A stretch of 57,074 nt of DNA from positions 1 through 57,074 of the forward strand of contig CACGHT010000004.1 of NCBI GenBank assembly GCA_902572925.1, given 5' to 3'. Under the pieces are notes generated by a model, which was given only the letters and a program-made list of their open reading frames with translations, did no database searches and was not told the origin of the DNA. Numbering within the stretch: the first letter of the stretch is position 1; each line of letters starts with the position of its first letter. Position numbers and translations under genes: made by a program. Source of the DNA: an uncultured Pelagibacteraceae bacterium. GTDB taxonomy: Bacteria > Pseudomonadota > Alphaproteobacteria > Pelagibacterales > Pelagibacteraceae. This document shows, in pieces, positions 1-9,846 of the stretch.

Positions 1-70
1 AATTAAAAATGCCAAAATTTTTATTGCATATTATATTAATAAGGTAAGACTTATTGATAACTTTTAATAT

Positions 71-1444
71 TTACAAAAAGTAAGCTCCAACACCTAAAAA
101 TGATACGAACCCAATAACATCAGTTATAGTTGTTACAAAAACACTTGATGCTATAGCTGGATCTATATTCATCTTTTTTAATGTGACAGGCACCAATATC
201 CCAAACAATCCTGCAACGATCATTGTCAAAATCATTGAGATTGAAATTATTAAAGAGAGTATAATGTCCTGAAACCATAACTGAACAATAAAAGAACTTA
301 TAATTGCAAAAATAATTCCATTTAAAATCCCAATATTGAATTCTTTAAAAATATTGTGATTAAAATTATTTTTTGTTAAATCATTAGTGGCAAGAGTTCT
401 AACTGTTACAGCTAATGTTTGCATTCCAGCATTACCGCCCATTGATGCAACTATTGGCATCAAGAAAGCTAGAACAACCATTTGTTCAATAGTTGCTCCA
501 AATAAACTAATACAATATGTAGCTAAAAATGCGGTGAAAAGATTTAATAATAACCAATTAAATCTTCTTTTCGTTTTTGTAATTACTCCATCTGTAATTT
601 CCTCATCACCTACACCAGCTAATCTTAATGCATCTTCTTCTGCCTCTTCTTTTAAAACAGTTAGAACATCATCTGACGTGATCATTCCAACTAATTTATT
701 ATTTTTATCAATAACACATGCAGAATTTAAATTATAATTTTCAAAAGAGTTACCAACTTCTTCTCTATCCATATCTACAGGAACTAAAAAAATAGAGTCA
801 TCCATAATTGATGACATTTTTGTTTCTCTTGATGTTCTTAGAACTTTGGATGATGGTACAGCACCAATAGGTTTAAAATTTTCATCAACAATATAAATTT
901 CTAAAAATTGTTCTGGTAAATCTTTATTTTCTCTTAAATAATCGATAGTTTGACCAACAGACCAGTTACTAGGTATTGCAGTAAATTCCCTCTGCATAAT
1001 TCTAGCTGCACTATCCTCAGGATAACTAAGACCTTCCAATAAAGCGAAACGATCTTTAGGTGGTAGTAAACTTAAAATAGAATTCTTATTTTTTTCATCT
1101 ACATTCTCAAGTATAGCTATAGCATCGTCAGATTCCAAATTTTTCAATATGCTAACAATTGCATCTGAGGAAAGATATTTTATAATTTCAGATTGAACTG
1201 ACTCATTTAACTCAACAAAAACTTCAGGATCTATTTTGAAATTGTTTAATTTAATTAAATTTTCTCTATCATTTTGCCCCAAGTGTTCTATGATATCAGC
1301 TGCATCAGCAGGGTGCATCTCTTTAAAAGAATTCGTGATAAAATTTGCATCATTATTTGAAATTTTATCAGTGACTACTTTTATGTACTCTTTATTAAAT
1401 TCAAAATTGACTTTTTTATCTTTGATTTTTTTAATTAAAGCCAT
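71..1444 (-). CDS. mgtE: MgtE-family magnesium transporter
   Basis: Inner-membrane Mg2+ channel/transporter. The 457-residue protein shows the full family layout: a cytoplasmic MgtE_N helical domain (about residues 35-135, repeated short helical units), a CBS-domain pair (about 140-265) that in the family senses intracellular Mg2+, then about five membrane segments from residue 297 to the end. The pore signature MPIVASMGGNAGMQTLAV is at 329-346. The ATG is preceded by an AGGA ribosome-binding site. It is transcribed away from lipB across a 60-base gap. Nothing is truncated. I see no Mg2+-responsive riboswitch in the short upstream gap, so regulation is probably at the protein level through the CBS gate (family knowledge). 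Confidence 0.95.
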   Translation of the reverse strand: MALIKKIKDKKVNFEFNKEYIKVVTDKISNNDANFITNSFKEMHPADAADIIEHLGQNDRENLIKLNNFKIDPEVFVELNESVQSEIIKYLSSDAIVSILKNLESDDAIAILENVDEKNKNSILSLLPPKDRFALLEGLSYPEDSAARIMQREFTAIPSNWSVGQTIDYLRENKDLPEQFLEIYIVDENFKPIGAVPSSKVLRTSRETKMSSIMDDSIFLVPVDMDREEVGNSFENYNLNSACVIDKNNKLVGMITSDDVLTVLKEEAEEDALRLAGVGDEEITDGVITKTKRRFNWLLLNLFTAFLATYCISLFGATIEQMVVLAFLMPIVASMGGNAGMQTLAVTVRTLATNDLTKNNFNHNIFKEFNIGILNGIIFAIISSFIVQLWFQDIILSLIISISMILTMIVAGLFGILVPVTLKKMNIDPAIASSVFVTTITDVIGFVSFLGVGAYFL

Positions 1445-1504
1445 AAATTTTCCTATTATTAAGGTCGATCTTTTAATACATAATCAAAAGATTACAATTT
1501 TTAA

Positions 1505-2125
1505 ATGAGTATAGAAATTAAAAAGTCTGAAAAACCTGTCATTTATGAGGATGCAAAAAAAATGATGGAAGAAAGATTGTTAAATGTGGATCAAAATAAA
1601 TCAAATGAATTAATTTGGACTTTAGAACATCCAGAGATTTATACAGCAGGGACTAGCTATAATGAAAATGATATTTTAGATAAATCTATTAAGATATTGA
1701 AGACCAATAGAGGTGGTAAAATTACCTATCATGGTCCAGGACAGCTAATTTGTTATTTTGTAATAGACTTAAAAAAAAGAAATAAAGATATTAGAAATTT
1801 TATTTCTATAATAGAAAAAACAATAATTGAAACACTAAACTTTTTTAATATTAAAAGTTTTTCTGATAAAGAAAATATTGGAATATGGTACAAAGATAAC
1901 GAACAAACAAAAAAAGTGGCCGCGATTGGAGTGAGAATTAGTAAATGGATAGCTTATCATGGTTTTTCAATTAATATAAATAACAATTTAGATAAATATA
2001 GAGGGATAATTCCATGTGGTATTAAAGATAAAGGAGTTACAAATCTAAAACAAATCAAAGATCAAGATTATAAAGAATTAGACAAAAAACTAGTTGAAGT
2101 CTTTATTTCAAATTTGAATAAGTAA
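1505..2125 (+). CDS. lipB: Lipoyl(octanoyl) transferase LipB
   Basis: Transfers octanoyl from acyl carrier protein to the lipoyl domains of 2-oxo-acid dehydrogenases and the glycine cleavage H protein, the first step of endogenous lipoate synthesis. The 206-residue protein has the substrate-binding motif [12 protein letters not shown] (69-80), the catalytic-lysine segment [10 protein letters not shown] (Lys about 137) and the active-site Cys171 in GIIPCGI. No lipA is in the window. A TACAAT box at 1493-1498 would put the transcription start at or next to the ATG, suggesting a leaderless message (inference). The last 23 bases overlap the convergent pseudouridine synthase gene. Confidence 0.95.
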   Translation: MSIEIKKSEKPVIYEDAKKMMEERLLNVDQNKSNELIWTLEHPEIYTAGTSYNENDILDKSIKILKTNRGGKITYHGPGQLICYFVIDLKKRNKDIRNFISIIEKTIIETLNFFNIKSFSDKENIGIWYKDNEQTKKVAAIGVRISKWIAYHGFSININNNLDKYRGIIPCGIKDKGVTNLKQIKDQDYKELDKKLVEVFISNLNK

Positions 2126-3020
2126 GTCTTTTAATTTTTAATAATTTTTTAAAATAATCAGGTAGTAAAGCTTTATAAGTATATTTTTTGTTTTTGATCA
2201 TGAATTTTATTTCGTATGCATGAAGCATTAATTCTTTGTTAATACCAATTGTTTTGTTGAAAGATTTATATTTATTATCTCCGTAAATTGAGTGACCAGT
2301 ATTAAAAAGTTGTTTTCTTAATTGGTGTTTCCTACCAGTAACAGGTTTCATCTCAACAAAAGTAGAATTAGAATTTTTATCAATGACTTTGTAAATTGTT
2401 TTTGCTTTTTCAATAATCTTTTTTCCGTTATCATAACGTATTAGATCATCATTCCATTCTCCTGAATTTTTTTCAAGTTCACCATGACAGATAGCTAGAT
2501 AAGTTTTATGCACTTTTCTTAATCTAAACAATGATGTTAATAATTGTGCTGTCTCTCTATTTTTAGCCATTAAAAAAACACCTGATGTATCTTTGTCTAA
2601 TCTGTGAACAGAAAAAGGTTTTGAGTCTGAAAAAATTTCACTTTTTTTGAAAATATCAATTAAGTTTTTTTTTGATTTTGTTCCACCCTGAACAGAAATA
2701 CCAGCACTTTTATTTAAAACGACAAAATTTTCGTTGTTATCTATTATTAAATCCTCATTTGCTTTGATTATTTGATTAGAGGGATTAAAACTTATTTTTT
2801 TTTGTTGAATTCTTTCTTCAAATTTAAAGTCATAAAAATCAATTTTGTCATTAAATTTTATTTTATGAGAACTTTTTATTTTTTTTTTATTAACTTTGAT
2901 TTTGCCTGATCTTAGAGATTTTTCAATTAGTCCTTGAGGAATTCTCCCTATTGTATTACGTATCCATCTATCAACACGCATATTATTACACGTTGATCCA
3001 ACGATGTAACTTTTTAACAT
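2103..3020 (-). CDS. rluC: RluC-type 23S rRNA pseudouridine synthase
   Basis: RluA/RluC-family enzyme that isomerises uridines in rRNA to pseudouridine. An N-terminal S4-like RNA-binding domain covers about residues 14-60. The catalytic motif HRLDKDTSG is at 139-147, with Asp142 as the expected catalytic residue, and the later family motifs around [10 protein letters not shown] and [10 protein letters not shown] are present. At 305 residues it is the normal size for RluC. It lies 9 bases after rplQ on the same strand, so it is probably the last gene of the alpha ribosomal operon. Its 3' end overlaps convergent lipB by 23 bases. The target specificity (RluC versus RluA or RluD) is inferred from size and the S4 domain. 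Confidence 0.88.
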   Translation of the reverse strand: MLKSYIVGSTCNNMRVDRWIRNTIGRIPQGLIEKSLRSGKIKVNKKKIKSSHKIKFNDKIDFYDFKFEERIQQKKISFNPSNQIIKANEDLIIDNNENFVVLNKSAGISVQGGTKSKKNLIDIFKKSEIFSDSKPFSVHRLDKDTSGVFLMAKNRETAQLLTSLFRLRKVHKTYLAICHGELEKNSGEWNDDLIRYDNGKKIIEKAKTIYKVIDKNSNSTFVEMKPVTGRKHQLRKQLFNTGHSIYGDNKYKSFNKTIGINKELMLHAYEIKFMIKNKKYTYKALLPDYFKKLLKIKRLTYSNLK

Positions 3021-3029
3021 AAAAGAATA

Positions 3030-3479
3030 TTATTTTGATACAGTTACTGGTTTTTTGTCTTCTTTTTTTTCAGGCTCTTTTGCGGTAATTTTTTTCTTTT
3101 TATCTACTTTTTTTGCCTCAACATCTCTGTCTACAAACTCAATAATTGCCATTGGTGCATTATCACCATATCTAAAACCAGCTTTAATTATTCTTGTATA
3201 ACCACCTGATCTTTTCTCGTATCTTTTTGATAATGTCTTTTTAACTTTGTTCGTAGATTTAATATCCTGTAACTGTGAAACTAAAGCTCTTGTGTTATGA
3301 AGAGTATCTCTCTTACCTAATGTAATTATCTTATCAGCTTGAGGCTTTAAAAACTTCGCCTTTGGTAACGTTGTTTTAATTTGCTCATATTTTATTAGAG
3401 AATTTAGCATGTTTTTTAACAATGCTTTTCTATGCTCAGATGTTCTATTAAGCTTCTTATTTGCAAATCCGTGCCTCAT
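3030..3479 (-). CDS. rplQ: 50S ribosomal protein L17
   Basis: Large-subunit protein near the peptide exit region. The N-terminal [20 protein letters not shown] is a textbook L17 start, followed by the expected core to about residue 118. A Lys/Glu-rich tail ([21 protein letters not shown]) makes it 149 residues against 127 in E. coli. It follows rpoA with no gap, the usual order of the alpha operon. The tail is probably disordered and RNA-facing (inference). Confidence 0.98.
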   Translation of the reverse strand: MRHGFANKKLNRTSEHRKALLKNMLNSLIKYEQIKTTLPKAKFLKPQADKIITLGKRDTLHNTRALVSQLQDIKSTNKVKKTLSKRYEKRSGGYTRIIKAGFRYGDNAPMAIIEFVDRDVEAKKVDKKKKITAKEPEKKEDKKPVTVSK

Positions 3480-4508
3480 TTAGATTGCTTCCTCTAGTTT
3501 TTTCGACATTTCAGCAATGTTGTCTGGTGGCCAATTTGGTATCTCCATACCTAAATACAAAGACATTCCTGTTAAGACCTCTTTAATTTCATTGAGTGAT
3601 TTTCTTCCAAAATTTGGTGTTCTAAGCATTTCACCCTCAGATTTTTGAACAAGATCACCAATATAAATTATGTTATCATTTTTAAGACAATTCATTGATC
3701 GCACAGATAGTTCCAATTCATCAACTTTTCTTAATAAATTTTTATTGAATTCAGGTTCTGTTGATACTTCTTTGACTGGTGCTTCTACAGGTTCATCAAA
3801 ATTAATAAACATTTTTAATTGATCTTGAAAAATTCTTGCAGAATAAGCTACCGCATCCTCAGCTGATATTGAACCATCTGTTTCAACTTCCATTGTAAGT
3901 TTGTCATAGTCTAAAGCTTTACCTTCTCTTGCTGTGCTGACAGAATAAGAAACTTTTTTGACGGGACTATATAAGGAGTCTATAGCAATCAATCCCAAAG
4001 GTGGTTCCTCTGGTTTATTTAATTCTGCTGGAACATACCCCTTTCCAGTGTTTACATTCATTTCCATATGAAAACTTGTATTTTCATCTAAATTACAAAT
4101 TACTAATTCAGGATTTAAAATTTCAACATCAGTTACTGGAGTTATATCTGAGGCTTTAATTTCACCAGGTCCTTTTGCATCTAAAACAAGTTTTTTTGTA
4201 CCTTCAGAAGATGACTTTAACGCCAAAGATTTAACATTTAAAACTATGTCAGTAACATCTTCTCTTACACCTTTTATAGAAGTAAACTCGTGTAGCACAC
4301 CGTCTATTTGTATAGATGTAACTGCTGCACCTCTTATTGAAGACAATAAAATTCTTCTTAATGAATTACCTAACGTTAAACCATAACCCTTCTCTAGAGG
4401 CTCAGCTACTATTTTTGCTTTTGACAAATCATCGCTCATTTGCACATCAATTTTTGATGGCTTAATAAGAGATTTCCAGTTTTTAATATTTACGTTTTCA
4501 GTTTCCAT
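3480..4508 (-). CDS. rpoA: RNA polymerase alpha subunit
   Basis: Assembly scaffold of RNA polymerase. Residues about 20-245 form the alpha-NTD dimerisation domain ([28 protein letters not shown] near 37-65). The alpha-CTD near 260-330 contains the DNA- and activator-binding helices ([20 protein letters not shown], then [16 protein letters not shown]). The length of 342 residues is normal. The start codon overlaps the rpsK stop by one base, so translation is probably coupled. An intact CTD means UP-element and activator contacts should be possible. Confidence 0.98.
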   Translation of the reverse strand: METENVNIKNWKSLIKPSKIDVQMSDDLSKAKIVAEPLEKGYGLTLGNSLRRILLSSIRGAAVTSIQIDGVLHEFTSIKGVREDVTDIVLNVKSLALKSSSEGTKKLVLDAKGPGEIKASDITPVTDVEILNPELVICNLDENTSFHMEMNVNTGKGYVPAELNKPEEPPLGLIAIDSLYSPVKKVSYSVSTAREGKALDYDKLTMEVETDGSISAEDAVAYSARIFQDQLKMFINFDEPVEAPVKEVSTEPEFNKNLLRKVDELELSVRSMNCLKNDNIIYIGDLVQKSEGEMLRTPNFGRKSLNEIKEVLTGMSLYLGMEIPNWPPDNIAEMSKKLEEAI

Positions 4509-4957
4509 TAAACTCTCCTTTTTTTTGGTGGTCTAGTGCCGTTATGTGGCATTGGCGTCGTATCTTTAATTGATAAAATTTTAAATCCTCTTGCTTGTAA
4601 AGCTCTTAATGCTGTTTCTCTACCTGAACCTGGACCTTTAACTTCAACTGATAATGTTTTCATACCAAATTCTAAAGCTTTTGAAGCAGCTGCGTCTGCA
4701 GCAATTTGTGCAGCATAGGGTGTAGATTTTCTAGAACCTTTAAAACCTTTTTGACCTGCTGAAGCCCATGAAATTACATTCCCATTTGTATCTGCGATAG
4801 AAATAATAGTATTATTGAAAGTTGACTGAACATAAGCGATACCATTCAAAATATTTTTTTTAACTTTTTTCTTTTTAGAGTAAGAGCTTTTTTTTACTTT
4901 ACTTACACTCTTATCATTTTTTTGGTCTATCTTTTCAACCTTGTCAACTTTAGCCAT
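4508..4957 (-). CDS. rpsK: 30S ribosomal protein S11
   Basis: Platform protein of the small subunit that lines the mRNA exit path. The core ([22 protein letters not shown] onward, ending in the conserved [15 protein letters not shown] tail) is unmistakable. It is preceded by a lysine/serine-rich extension of about 30 residues, giving 149 residues against 129 in E. coli. It sits 2 bases downstream of rpsM and overlaps rpoA by one base. The extended N-terminus has a good ATG, and no better internal start precedes the conserved core. Confidence 0.98.
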   Translation of the reverse strand: MAKVDKVEKIDQKNDKSVSKVKKSSYSKKKKVKKNILNGIAYVQSTFNNTIISIADTNGNVISWASAGQKGFKGSRKSTPYAAQIAADAAASKALEFGMKTLSVEVKGPGSGRETALRALQARGFKILSIKDTTPMPHNGTRPPKKRRV

Positions 4958-4959
4958 AT

Positions 4960-5343
4960 TTATTTTTTCAGTGGAGTTAATTTTTTCCCTGCAATTGCAA
5001 TTGCCTTACCTTTTCTTGTTCTTGCATTACATCTTGTTCTTTGACCTCTAACTGGTAATTTTTTTCTATGTCTAGATCCTCTGTAGCAAGCTAAATCTAT
5101 TAATCTCTTAATACTTAAAGAATAATCTCTTCTTAAATCACCTTCAACTTTGAAATTTTGATCTATATATTCTCTAATTTTTAGAATTTCCTCATCAGTG
5201 AGTTGATTAACTCTCTTTTCTTTTGGGATTTTTAAGGATGAACATATTTGTGAAGAAAACTTATCCCCAATACCATAAATGTAGGTAAGACCTACGTGAA
5301 CAAGCTTGTTCTGTGGAATATTTATACCTGCAATACGAGCCAT
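4960..5343 (-). CDS. rpsM: 30S ribosomal protein S13
   Basis: Head protein contacting the P-site tRNA and bridging to L5. [13 protein letters not shown] at the start, the helix-hairpin-helix segment LTYIYGIG and the basic tail [16 protein letters not shown] are diagnostic. It has 127 residues. It is the first gene of the alpha cluster after a 55-base gap that holds a clear promoter (see 5367-5394), so it can be transcribed independently of the upstream spc genes. Confidence 0.98.
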   Translation of the reverse strand: MARIAGINIPQNKLVHVGLTYIYGIGDKFSSQICSSLKIPKEKRVNQLTDEEILKIREYIDQNFKVEGDLRRDYSLSIKRLIDLACYRGSRHRKKLPVRGQRTRCNARTRKGKAIAIAGKKLTPLKK

Positions 5344-5366
5344 ATATTTGTGATAATTTTCAGCCT

Positions 5367-5394
5367 TTTATATAAGATGATCTTAAGAAGTCAA
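5367..5394 (-). promoter_or_regulatory. Promoter for the rpsM-rpsK-rpoA-rplQ operon
   Basis: Read on the minus strand: TTGACT (5389-5394), a 16-base spacer, TATAAA (5367-5372). The predicted start is about 5360, giving a leader of some 16 bases before the rpsM ATG at 5343. It lies just after the adk stop codon. The same box-and-spacer layout recurs before rpsD, which supports the call. Assignment is by motif only. Confidence 0.65.
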
Positions 5395-5398
5395 CGGG

Positions 5399-5962
5399 TT
5401 AAACATTGATAAAAGTGTTAATTTTTGCGGTTATTTCCTCAACTTTAGTACTACCATCTAATTCAAAAAAATTGGAATTTTTAGAATAGAATTCTAGAAC
5501 AGGTTTGGTCGTTTCCATATATTTGTCATACCTTTTTACAATAGTATTTAGATCATCATCAGATCTATTTTCTATAGTTTTTCTTTGTTTAATTCTTTTA
5601 ATTATTGTTTCCTTATTTACATTTAGAAAGAATACAAAATTTATTTTTTGATTTGTTTTTATTAATAATTTATCTAGATTTTTAGCTTGAGTTAGTGATC
5701 TTGGATATCCGTCAAAGATTAATTTGTTTTTCTTACCAGGATCAGAAATTACTTTTTCTATTAGAGAATTAACTATTTCATCACTAACAAATCTTCCATC
5801 ATTCATATCTTCGACTATCTTTTTTCCTATTTCAGAGTTTTTTTGAATTTCATCTCTCAACATCTCACCTGTGGAAATTTGAAAACTGTTTAATTGTTTA
5901 ACTAAATTTTTAGCTTGTGTGCCTTTACCAGCTCCAGGAGGTCCAAACAAAATTACATTCAC
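5399..5962 (-). CDS. adk: Adenylate kinase, short-LID form
   Basis: Interconverts ATP + AMP and 2 ADP in the cytoplasm. P-loop GPPGAGKGTQ is at 7-16. The AMP-binding segment STGEMLR and the DGYPRSLTQA motif follow. At 187 residues it lacks the roughly 27-residue inserted LID of the 214-residue E. coli enzyme, so it is the short bacterial form without a zinc-type LID. It sits between secY and rpsM, the classic spc-alpha junction. A 9-base gap separates it from secY. Confidence 0.97.
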   Translation of the reverse strand: MNVILFGPPGAGKGTQAKNLVKQLNSFQISTGEMLRDEIQKNSEIGKKIVEDMNDGRFVSDEIVNSLIEKVISDPGKKNKLIFDGYPRSLTQAKNLDKLLIKTNQKINFVFFLNVNKETIIKRIKQRKTIENRSDDDLNTIVKRYDKYMETTKPVLEFYSKNSNFFELDGSTKVEEITAKINTFINV

Positions 5963-5971
5963 TTTTCTTAA

Positions 5972-7252
5972 CTATCTACCAAATTTAGTTTTTTTAATTA
6001 ATTGCTCATATTGTGAGCTCATAAGTCGAGTTTGAATTTGTGTTACTGTATCAATAGCAACAACTACAACAATCAATATAGACGTTCCACCTAAATAAAA
6101 AGGAATTGGATAATTAGCAATTAAAAACTCTGGCATTAAACAAACTAAAGTAAGGTATAAGGCTCCAATAGTAGTTAATTTTGTTAAAATATTTTCAATA
6201 TAAAGAGCTGTACTTTCACCTGGTCTTATACCTGGAACAAAACCACCATATTTTCTTAGGTTATCAGCCGTCTCTGTTGGATTAAAGGTAATTGAAGTAT
6301 AAAAAAAAGTAAAAAAAATAATTCCTGATGCATAAAGTAACATATAAAGAGGTTGTCCTTGAGTAAAATACGAACTTAAATTTAAAAAAGTTTCATTATC
6401 AGAAACATCAAAATTTGAAAAAGTTACAGGTAATAGTAGTAAGGCTGATGCAAAAATAGCTGGTATAACTCCTGCTTGATTAATCTTTAAAGGTAAATGA
6501 GACGACTCTCCACCATACATTTTGTTGCCCATCTGTCTTTTAGGATAATTTATTAATATTTTTCTTAAAGCTCTTTCCATAAAGACAATAAATAATATAG
6601 TTAAAATTAATAAAATAAAAATAGCAATTATCATCAGAGTTGAAATTGCTCCAGTTCTACCTAATTCAAATGTTGTCACTAAAGCTCTAGGAATTTCTGC
6701 AACAATTCCAGCAAAAATAATTAATGATATTCCATTTCCAATTCCTCGTTGCGTAATCTGTTCACCTAACCACATTAAAAAAATTGTACCAGCTACAATA
6801 GTTGTAACTGTAGATATTTTAAAAAACATTCCAGGGTTAATAACTAAATTAGCTGAGGACTCCAAACCAACAGATAGACCGTAACCTTGGACAGTGGCTA
6901 ATAAAACTGTGCCGTATCTAGTAATTTGAGTGATCTTTGCTCTTCCGGTTTCACCCTGTGCTTTTAGATTCTTAAAATAATCAGATACACCAGTTAATAA
7001 TTGTACAATGATTGAGGATGAAATATATGGCATTATTCCTAATGCGAAGATAGCCATTCTACTTACAGCACCACCAGCAAACACGTTAAACATCCCAAGT
7101 AAACCTTTTTGATTACCCTCCATCAAAACCTTTAATTGTTCTGGATCAATACCAGGTAAAGGAACAAAAGTACCAAACCTATAAACAGCGAGAATTGCTA
7201 TTGTAAATATTATTCTGTTTCTTAAATCACTACTTGAAGATGAAGAACTCAT
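5972..7252 (-). CDS. secY: Protein translocase channel subunit SecY
   Basis: Central channel of the Sec translocon in the inner membrane. The 426 residues hold ten hydrophobic segments, the plug/TM2 motif near GLLGMFNVFAGGAVSRMAIFALGIMPYISSS (about 49-80) and the TM7-TM8 cytoplasmic loop with GIRPGESTALYIENIL. The N-terminus has an unusual serine run (SSSSSSS, 2-8) before the first membrane segment. Its partner secE is encoded far upstream in the same mega-cluster (29951-30142). secG is not in the window. Confidence 0.97.
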   Translation of the reverse strand: MSSSSSSSDLRNRIIFTIAILAVYRFGTFVPLPGIDPEQLKVLMEGNQKGLLGMFNVFAGGAVSRMAIFALGIMPYISSSIIVQLLTGVSDYFKNLKAQGETGRAKITQITRYGTVLLATVQGYGLSVGLESSANLVINPGMFFKISTVTTIVAGTIFLMWLGEQITQRGIGNGISLIIFAGIVAEIPRALVTTFELGRTGAISTLMIIAIFILLILTILFIVFMERALRKILINYPKRQMGNKMYGGESSHLPLKINQAGVIPAIFASALLLLPVTFSNFDVSDNETFLNLSSYFTQGQPLYMLLYASGIIFFTFFYTSITFNPTETADNLRKYGGFVPGIRPGESTALYIENILTKLTTIGALYLTLVCLMPEFLIANYPIPFYLGGTSILIVVVVAIDTVTQIQTRLMSSQYEQLIKKTKFGR

Positions 7253-7264
7253 TAGATAAGGAAG

Positions 7265-7717
7265 TTATTTTTTTAATTGTATTGATCCACCAATTTTTTC
7301 AAGTTTTTCTAGTGCTGATTTTGATGCTAAATCTGCCTCGATATTTATTTTATCTTTAATTTCACCAGTGCCCAAAATTTTAAGTTTATTTGAGTTCTTA
7401 TTTATTAATTTTAACTTTTTTAATAGAGAGGAGTTTAATACACTTTTTGTATCGATTGTTTTTTTATCTATAAAAGATTGAATTTTTTCTAAATTTAGAA
7501 TTGCAATATTAATTTTTTGAATTGGGTTGAAACCTCTCTTTGGTAGTCTTCTATATAAAGGCATCTGACCACCTTCAAAACTTTTAATTGCTACTCCTGA
7601 CCTGGATTTTTGTCCTTTTACACCTCGTCCAGAAGTTTTGCCTTTTCCTGAGCCTATACCCCTTCCAACTCTTATTTTTGATTTATTTAGTTTTGTTCTA
7701 TTATTAAGCTCTATCAT
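7265..7717 (-). CDS. rplO: 50S ribosomal protein L15
   Basis: Late-assembly protein of the large subunit. The Gly/Arg/Lys-rich segment RVGRGIGSGKGKTSGRGVKGQKSRSG (about 17-42) and GGQMPLYRRLPKRGF are diagnostic. It has 150 residues. Its start overlaps the rpsE stop by 4 bases (ATGA), so no gene fits between rpsE and rplO; in most bacteria rpmD (L30) lies here. Confidence 0.98.
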   Translation of the reverse strand: MIELNNRTKLNKSKIRVGRGIGSGKGKTSGRGVKGQKSRSGVAIKSFEGGQMPLYRRLPKRGFNPIQKINIAILNLEKIQSFIDKKTIDTKSVLNSSLLKKLKLINKNSNKLKILGTGEIKDKINIEADLASKSALEKLEKIGGSIQLKK

Positions 7718-8232
7718 TGTCCCCTTTTTTCTATGATTTCAGAAATTTTTTTATTTCTTATCGATGAAATTTGTTTTGGTGAATTTTGTTTCATAAGAGC
7801 TTTTAAAGTTGCCCTAATAACGTTATGAGCATTTGAAGTTCCCATAGATTTCGCTACTATATCTTTTACTCCTAAAACTTCACATACGGCTCTAACTGGA
7901 CCTCCAGCAATTATTCCTGTGCCTTTTGAAGCGGACCTTAAAACAATTCGGCCAGATCCATCCTTGGCTTTAACATCATGATGAATCGTTCTTCCCTCTC
8001 TCAAAGGGATATGTATTAATTTTCTTCTAGCTATTTCATTTGCTTTTTTTATTGCATCAGGAACTTGTTTAGCTTTAGCATGTGCAATTCCAATTTTACC
8101 AGCTTGATTTCCAACAACTACAAGAGCCGAAAAACCAAACCTTCTACCACCTTTAACTACTTTAGTAATTCTATTTATATGAACTAGCTTTTCTAAAATA
8201 TCATCTGTTTTTTTTTCTTTAAAATTATCCAT
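7714..8232 (-). CDS. rpsE: 30S ribosomal protein S5
   Basis: Decoding-fidelity protein near the mRNA entry channel. The S5 double-stranded-RNA-binding domain begins LEKLVHINRITKVVKGGRRFGFSALVVVGN (about 15-44). The C-terminal domain carries GTGIIAGGPVRAVCEVLGVKDIVAKSMGTSN. It has 172 residues, a normal size. Its 4-base overlap with rplO suggests translational coupling. Confidence 0.98.
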   Translation of the reverse strand: MDNFKEKKTDDILEKLVHINRITKVVKGGRRFGFSALVVVGNQAGKIGIAHAKAKQVPDAIKKANEIARRKLIHIPLREGRTIHHDVKAKDGSGRIVLRSASKGTGIIAGGPVRAVCEVLGVKDIVAKSMGTSNAHNVIRATLKALMKQNSPKQISSIRNKKISEIIEKRGQ

Positions 8233-8234
8233 AA

Positions 8235-8591
8235 TTAAAATTCCAATCCATTTTTTCTTAATGTATCAGCAAAAATTTTAATTCTTCCATGATATTTATA
8301 AATACCTCTATCAAAATATATCTTACTGATTTTTTTTTCTTGAGCTTTTTTTGCTAATTTTTCTGCAACGATTTTCGAAAGTTCTGATTTATTTTTTACT
8401 TTTACTCCTTTTATATCTTTTTCAACAGAAGATGCTGATAAAAGAGTGATATTTTTTGAGTCATCAATAATTTGAGCTGAAATATTTTTTGTTGATCTAT
8501 ATATACTTAATCTAAATCTTCCGGCTTTAGCAACTTTTTTTAACTTATTAGAGACCCTAAATTTTTTTCTTATGCTTGTATTAAGTTTCAT
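8235..8591 (-). CDS. rplR: 50S ribosomal protein L18
   Basis: Binds 5S rRNA in the central protuberance together with L5. The 118-residue protein has the usual basic N-terminus ([30 protein letters not shown]) and the C-terminal segment [28 protein letters not shown], a clear L18 ending. It overlaps rplF by one base and is 2 bases ahead of rpsE. Confidence 0.98.
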   Translation of the reverse strand: MKLNTSIRKKFRVSNKLKKVAKAGRFRLSIYRSTKNISAQIIDDSKNITLLSASSVEKDIKGVKVKNKSELSKIVAEKLAKKAQEKKISKIYFDRGIYKYHGRIKIFADTLRKNGLEF

Positions 8592-9130
8592 TATTTCTTC
8601 TTACCCTCTTTTTTTAAGATATACTGTCCTTTTTCTCTAATACCTTTTCCTTTATAAGGCTCAATTTTTCTCAGCGTTTTAATTTTCGATGCCACTGAAC
8701 CGACTAATTGCTTATCAAATCCAGAAATCTTTAAGGTTGTTTGTTTTTCTACAGTTATTTTTATTCCATCAGGAATATTGAAATTTATGTCATGACTATA
8801 ACCTAACTGTAAGTTTAATATATTACCTTTTAAAGCTGCTCTATATCCAACACCGACAAGTTCTAATATTTTTTCGTAACCATTCATTGAGCCAAAAACT
8901 GCATTATTAATAAGACTTCTATTCATTCCCCATAATCTTTTTGTATTTTGATCAATCTTTTTAGGTTTAATCGATATTTCCTTGCCATCTTTAATGTCTA
9001 AATTAAACATTTCTAAATCAATATTTAAAGATTTTTTACCTAAAGGTCCCTCAATGTTCAGCATGTTGCCAGCTAATGCTACTTTTACTTTTTCAGGAAT
9101 TGAAATGTTTATTTTACCAATTTTCGACAT
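8591..9130 (-). CDS. rplF: 50S ribosomal protein L6
   Basis: Large-subunit protein by the factor-binding region. Two L6 repeats are visible, beginning [22 protein letters not shown] and, near residue 90, [14 protein letters not shown]. The C-terminal [26 protein letters not shown] is the conserved end. The length of 179 residues is normal. Confidence 0.98.
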   Translation of the reverse strand: MSKIGKINISIPEKVKVALAGNMLNIEGPLGKKSLNIDLEMFNLDIKDGKEISIKPKKIDQNTKRLWGMNRSLINNAVFGSMNGYEKILELVGVGYRAALKGNILNLQLGYSHDINFNIPDGIKITVEKQTTLKISGFDKQLVGSVASKIKTLRKIEPYKGKGIREKGQYILKKEGKKK

Positions 9131-9131
9131 A

Positions 9132-9527
9132 TTAAAATACCTTACAAATTATTTCACCACCAACTCTGTGTTTTCTCGCATCAATATCTGTCATTACACC
9201 TTTTGGAGTTGACAATATAGCAATTCCAAGACCATTATTAATCTTTGGGAGACTGTCTGCACTAGAAAATATCCTTCTGCCAGGTTTCGAAACTCTTTCA
9301 AAATTATTTATTACCGGATTACCTGAATGATATTTCAGTTCTAAAGATAAAATACTTTTTTTTTCTTCACCAGAAACTTTAAAATCTTTAATAAATCCTT
9401 CATTTTTAAGTATATCTGCAATTTTACTTTTAAAATTCGATGAAGGTAAATCTACTTTTTTATGATTTCTAGCTTGAGCATTTTTAACTCTTGCTATCAT
9501 ATCTCCAATTGGGTCACTTAAACTCAT
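9132..9527 (-). CDS. rpsH: 30S ribosomal protein S8
   Basis: Primary binder of 16S rRNA helix 21 and, in E. coli, the translational repressor of the spc operon. MSLSDPIGDMIARVKNAQ and the C-terminal GVMTDIDARKHRVGGEIICKVF are diagnostic. It has 131 residues. I could not confirm an S8-binding hairpin mimic near rplE in this AT-rich sequence, so conservation of autoregulation is open. Confidence 0.98.
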   Translation of the reverse strand: MSLSDPIGDMIARVKNAQARNHKKVDLPSSNFKSKIADILKNEGFIKDFKVSGEEKKSILSLELKYHSGNPVINNFERVSKPGRRIFSSADSLPKINNGLGIAILSTPKGVMTDIDARKHRVGGEIICKVF

Positions 9528-9539
9528 ATTAATTCCTTT

Positions 9540-9845
9540 CTACCAACTTGATTTTACTAAACCTGGAATCTTTCCTTGTAATCCAAGTTGTCTTAATGCA
9601 ATTCTTGATATTTTTAATTTTCTATAAACACCATGAGGTCTTCCCGTGATTTGGCATCTATTCATAACTCTTATTTTGGCTGAGTTTCTCGGTAATTTTG
9701 AAAGTTTTTGTTGAGCCTTAAATCTTTCTTCTAAAGAAATTTTTTTATCCATAATTATCTTTTTTAATTTAGCTCTTTTATCAAATAATCTATTTGAAAG
9801 TTTTATTCTTCTATTGTTTTTATTAATTGAACTTAATTTTGCCAT
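9540..9845 (-). CDS. rpsN: 30S ribosomal protein S14
   Basis: Head protein of the small subunit; the 101-residue zinc-free long form. The ATG at 9845 (MAKLSSINKNNRR) is chosen over one 24 bases upstream because a GGAG ribosome-binding site lies 8 bases before it and the family starts this way. The C-terminal block CQITGRPHGVYRKLKISRIALRQLGLQGKIPGLVKSSW is conserved. It starts one base after rplE ends. Confidence 0.97.
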   Translation of the reverse strand: MAKLSSINKNNRRIKLSNRLFDKRAKLKKIIMDKKISLEERFKAQQKLSKLPRNSAKIRVMNRCQITGRPHGVYRKLKISRIALRQLGLQGKIPGLVKSSW

Positions 9846-9846
9846 T

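Noticed and set aside
38-55. 6-base inverted repeat (AATAAG/CTTATT) after mgtE as a terminator
   Set aside because: Short A/T stem with no U-tract on the mgtE side; frequent by chance in sequence this AT-rich.
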